DNA of 64,000 nt from Tumebacillus algifaecis. Lineage in GTDB: Bacteria > Bacillota > Bacilli > Tumebacillales > Tumebacillaceae. The notes under the pieces were generated by a model. That model saw only the letters and a program-made list of their open reading frames with translations, was not told the DNA's origin and made no database searches. Location: positions 2,905,001 through 2,969,000 of the forward strand of contig NZ_CP022657.1 in the NCBI RefSeq assembly GCF_002243515.1. The letters are read 5' to 3'. A program made the position numbers and the translations under genes. This document shows, in pieces, positions 61,196 to 64,000 of the stretch; the stretch's first letter is position 1, and every line of letters begins with the position of its first letter.

Positions 61196-62536
61196 CTACT
61201 TTCGACGTAAACGTGCGATAAAAAATCCGTCACTGCCAAACTGTTGAGGCATCAATTGCACCGCACAGTCATCTTGAATCGCTCCGTGTACCCCCTCCAT
61301 CAGATAGGGGGCGATCGGATCCGCTTCAAAGTCGGGATGTTCTGCTAAAAAAGCGCGCACCACGTCGATATTTTCTTCTGGCATGACCGTACAAGTGGAA
61401 TAGACGAGCACTCCGCCTGGGCGGAGCGCCTGGGAAACGGTGTTTAGCAGTTCGCGTTGCAGTTCTGCGATCTCGCTGATGTCACCCGGCACTTTTCTCC
61501 ACTTCAGATCCGGCTTGCGTTTGATCACGCCAAGCCCGCTACACGGAGCATCCAGCAAAATGCGGTCAAACTTACCCGCCTCGCCGACCACATCGCGGAT
61601 ATCGCCTGCGCGAGTGCTGATCGAAGCGAGTCCAAGGCGGTTCATCACATTCTCGATCAACTCGATCTTGTGCGCGTGTACATCGACAGCCAACACATCC
61701 CCGGTGTCGCCCATCAACTCTGCGATATGTGTGGTCTTGCCACCTGGTGCAGCACAGCAGTCAAGAATGCGTTCGCCAGGCTTAGGGTCGAGCGCTTGGG
61801 CCACCAACATCGAGCTTTCATCCTGGACGGTGCAACGGCCTTCTTTAAATGCGGGCAATTGTGCCACATCTAGGCCTTCCTGCAACATGATCCCATAAGG
61901 GGAAACGCTCGACGGATGGGCAGTGATGCCTTGTTCGGTCAGTTCGGCCAGCAGTTCATCACGCGTGACGCGATTTGAGTTGACCCGCAGGCAGAGCGCA
62001 GGGCGATCATTGTTCGCTTCGCACAGCCGTTCTGCCTCCTCACGGCCAAACGCCTCCGCCCAGACCTGTACCATCCACTCCGGATGCGAGTGTAAAAGCG
62101 CGGTATGACGCGTCCAATTTTTCTCCTTTGCTGGGAGCTTGAGCGCCTCTTTGTTGCGCAAGGTGCCACGTAGCACCCCATTTACAAATCCGCTCGCTTT
62201 GCGACCACGGCGCTTGGCGATCTCCACCGCTTCGTTGATCGCAGCAAACGAAGGAATCCGCTCTAGATAAAACAGTTGATACACAGTCAGGCGCAACAGG
62301 TTGCGCACCCAAGGCTCCAACTTATGCAACGGCGTTTTGAGCGCAGGGGTCAAATAGTAGTCGAGCGTGTTCAGCCGCCCGACCGTTCCGTACACAATCT
62401 CTGTGGTAAGCCCCACATCGCGCGCGCTGAGCCTCGATCTGCGCAAGGCGGTGGTCAGCGCCAAATTGCTGTAGGCGCCTCTCTCCTCAATGGCGAGCAA
62501 TACGTCCAAAGCGATGTCTCTTGCAGTTTGAACCAA
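61196..62536 (-). CDS. rsmB: 16S rRNA (cytosine-967-C5)-methyltransferase RsmB
   Basis: A 446-residue NusB-fold plus SAM methyltransferase: NusB-like N-terminus (1-135), DCCAAPGGKTTHIAELM, catalytic Cys in DAPCSGLG and STCTVMPEEN. TTG start at 62536 after GAGAGGAG. Downstream of fmt at five bases. Confidence 0.97.
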   Translation of the reverse strand: MVQTARDIALDVLLAIEERGAYSNLALTTALRRSRLSARDVGLTTEIVYGTVGRLNTLDYYLTPALKTPLHKLEPWVRNLLRLTVYQLFYLERIPSFAAINEAVEIAKRRGRKASGFVNGVLRGTLRNKEALKLPAKEKNWTRHTALLHSHPEWMVQVWAEAFGREEAERLCEANNDRPALCLRVNSNRVTRDELLAELTEQGITAHPSSVSPYGIMLQEGLDVAQLPAFKEGRCTVQDESSMLVAQALDPKPGERILDCCAAPGGKTTHIAELMGDTGDVLAVDVHAHKIELIENVMNRLGLASISTRAGDIRDVVGEAGKFDRILLDAPCSGLGVIKRKPDLKWRKVPGDISEIAELQRELLNTVSQALRPGGVLVYSTCTVMPEENIDVVRAFLAEHPDFEADPIAPYLMEGVHGAIQDDCAVQLMPQQFGSDGFFIARLRRK

Positions 62537-62541
62537 TGCGT

Positions 62542-63489
62542 TTACTCCTCTCGTTCTCCGAACTTGCTGCCTGGGGCGGGCTTCACACCGCGCAGATACT
62601 CGGTGACGAGCATGCGACGCTTGCCCGCAGGTTGAATTTCAAGGAGCGCCAACGTTCCCTTCCCACACTGTACGACGATACTGTCATCTGTCGTCTTCAG
62701 CACAGTGCCCGGTTCCACTGTCGGCACGCTTTCTTCCTCATAAATCCTAGCTTGCCATATCTTCATCACTTTATGAGAAAAGGTCGTGAATGCGACCGGC
62801 CAGGCGTTCAGCCCACGCACTTGGTTATACAAAACACGGGCATCGCGGCTCCAGTCGATGCGCTCATCGTCGCGGGAAAGGTTCGGCGAGTACGTCACCA
62901 AGCTCTCATCCTGCGGCGTCTCAGTGTGTGTGCCGTTTGCGATCGACGGCAGAGTTTCGATCAAAAGCTTCGAACCGGCTGCCGACAGTTTATCATGCAA
63001 CGAGGAGACGGTGTCTTCCTCCTCGATCGGCACAACGACTTGCGAAATCATATCGCCCGCATCGAGCGCTTGCACCATCCGCATGATCGTGACGCCAGAG
63101 TTAGCATCGCCTTCGAGGATCGAGCGATGAATCGGCGCACCGCCCCGCCAACGCGGCAGAAGCGAAGCATGGACGTTGATGCAGCCTAAGCGCGGCATGT
63201 CCAAAAGACGCTTGGGCAGAATCTGCCCATAGGCAGCAGTGACCAGCAGGTCAGCCTGAAAAGCTTCCAATTCTTGCAACGCCTCGTCCACCCGCACCTT
63301 TTCCGGCTGGAGCACAGGCAGATTGTGACGCAGGGCGGCCACTTTGACCGGCGGTGGCGTCAAATCTCCTTTGCGGCCTTTCGGACGGTCGGGCTGTGTG
63401 ACGACCGCAACGACCTCATAACCGTTTTCAATCAATGCATCCAAACATGGTACAGCAAAATCGGGAGTTCCCATAAACAAAATTCGCAT
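62542..63489 (-). CDS. fmt: Methionyl-tRNA formyltransferase
   Basis: A 315-residue transferase: MRILFMGTPDFAV, folate-binding SLLPRWRGGAPIHR (catalytic Asn-His region: INVHASLLP) and the C-terminal OB domain. ATG 63489 has GCAGGTG upstream; GTG 63498 is possible. Follows def. Confidence 0.98.
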   Translation of the reverse strand: MRILFMGTPDFAVPCLDALIENGYEVVAVVTQPDRPKGRKGDLTPPPVKVAALRHNLPVLQPEKVRVDEALQELEAFQADLLVTAAYGQILPKRLLDMPRLGCINVHASLLPRWRGGAPIHRSILEGDANSGVTIMRMVQALDAGDMISQVVVPIEEEDTVSSLHDKLSAAGSKLLIETLPSIANGTHTETPQDESLVTYSPNLSRDDERIDWSRDARVLYNQVRGLNAWPVAFTTFSHKVMKIWQARIYEEESVPTVEPGTVLKTTDDSIVVQCGKGTLALLEIQPAGKRRMLVTEYLRGVKPAPGSKFGEREE

Positions 63490-63506
63490 GTATGTCACCT
63501 GCCTAT

Positions 63507-63992
63507 TTATCGTTTTTTCCCGTAGGTCTTGTTCGGTCCGCCGACCGGAAGCACGCGGTCAGTGAACAAGATCCCATCAAGGTGATCAATCTCATGTAGC
63601 AAACAGCGGGCAAGCAGTCCTTCACCCGCAACGGTAATCTCTTGCCCTTCGCGGTTCCATCCTTTGATGATGACGTGATTGGCACGCATCACATCGCCCG
63701 ATTTACCTGGCATGGACAAGCAGCCTTCAGGCCCGAATTGCTCGCCTTCTGCCGAGACGACTTCCGGGTTGACCAGTTCGATCAAACCGCTCCCATCCCC
63801 GACATCGACGACGATGCAGCGTTTTAAGATCCCGATCTGCGGCGCAGCAAGGCCGATGCCGTTTCCGGCATCGTACATCGTCTCGGCGAGATCGGTCAGC
63901 AATTTTTGTATATGAGAATTCACTTCCGGCACCGGCTTGGCCACTTGGCGCAAAGCCGGATCCCCTTCTTGGCGGATCATTTTGATAGCCAT
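63507..63992 (-). CDS. def: Peptide deformylase
   Basis: A 161-residue metalloprotease: GIGLAAPQIG, EGCLSMPG and HEIDHLDG, the three PDF motifs with the metal-binding Cys and His. The gene's upstream region is off the window's right end. Confidence 0.98.
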   Translation of the reverse strand: MAIKMIRQEGDPALRQVAKPVPEVNSHIQKLLTDLAETMYDAGNGIGLAAPQIGILKRCIVVDVGDGSGLIELVNPEVVSAEGEQFGPEGCLSMPGKSGDVMRANHVIIKGWNREGQEITVAGEGLLARCLLHEIDHLDGILFTDRVLPVGGPNKTYGKKR

Positions 63993-64000
63993 CTGAATTT

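Overview
The window looks like a chromosome segment of an endospore-forming, Gram-positive member of the Bacillales. Its GC content is moderate (roughly the mid-fifties by eye), and starts are Shine-Dalgarno rich with many GTG and TTG initiators. Sporulation markers are present: spoVM, an alpha/beta-type SASP and a Spo0E-like protein. Gene order follows the well-known Bacillus subtilis def-to-trmFO block, but the window is inverted, so almost all core genes lie on the minus strand. The mix of S-layer homology domain, moderate GC and rearranged core blocks suggests an Alicyclobacillaceae relative such as Tumebacillus; that is inference, not proof.

Reading the minus strand from right to left (in transcription order): def-fmt-rsmB-rlmN-stp-prkC-rsgA-rpe (63992 to 55793) is a translation and Ser/Thr-signalling operon. 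It ends near a small membrane protein and spoVM, convergent with rpmB. Then come yloU-yloV-sdaAB-sdaAA-recG, a SASP gene and a Spo0E-like gene, and a glucosaminidase-SLH protein. A ylb-type block (rsmD-coaD-patatin-ylbL, divergent tmcAL, then yceD-rpmF) joins directly to the FapR regulon fapR-plsX-fabH-fabD-fabG-acpP-fabF-rnc. A FapR box overlaps the fapR promoter. smc-ftsY and ylxM-ffh-rpsP-khpA-ylqD-rimM-trmD follow. A ten-tRNA cluster, a minimal L,D-transpeptidase, nfo and an NlpC/P60 hydrolase sit between trmD and rplS. The block ends with rplS-sipS-rbgA-rnhB-ylqG-ylqH-yraN, then (after an accessory interval) sucC-sucD-dprA-topA-trmFO.

The accessory intervals hold most of the unexplained material. 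About 6.6-15 kb has small zinc-ribbon proteins, a nitroreductase, an MFS exporter with a lipoprotein, a Moco-oxidoreductase-like protein lacking the usual Cys, unrecognised small proteins, and a comM gene broken by one base in a C run. The smc-rnc gap (33.5-34.6 kb) has a 33-codon gene with its own terminator and an orphan PemK/MazF-like protein. The tRNA cluster contains a spacer of six stem-loops that share one loop sequence while their stems covary, plus two aberrant tRNAs. The 46.7-46.9 kb gap encodes what looks like a structured RNA ending in a strong terminator.

Functionally the window is mostly information processing (tRNA/rRNA modification, ribosome assembly, SRP, chromosome segregation), fatty-acid initiation and its regulation, cell-wall/spore functions and DNA uptake/repair. 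No phage, IS element or CRISPR array was seen.
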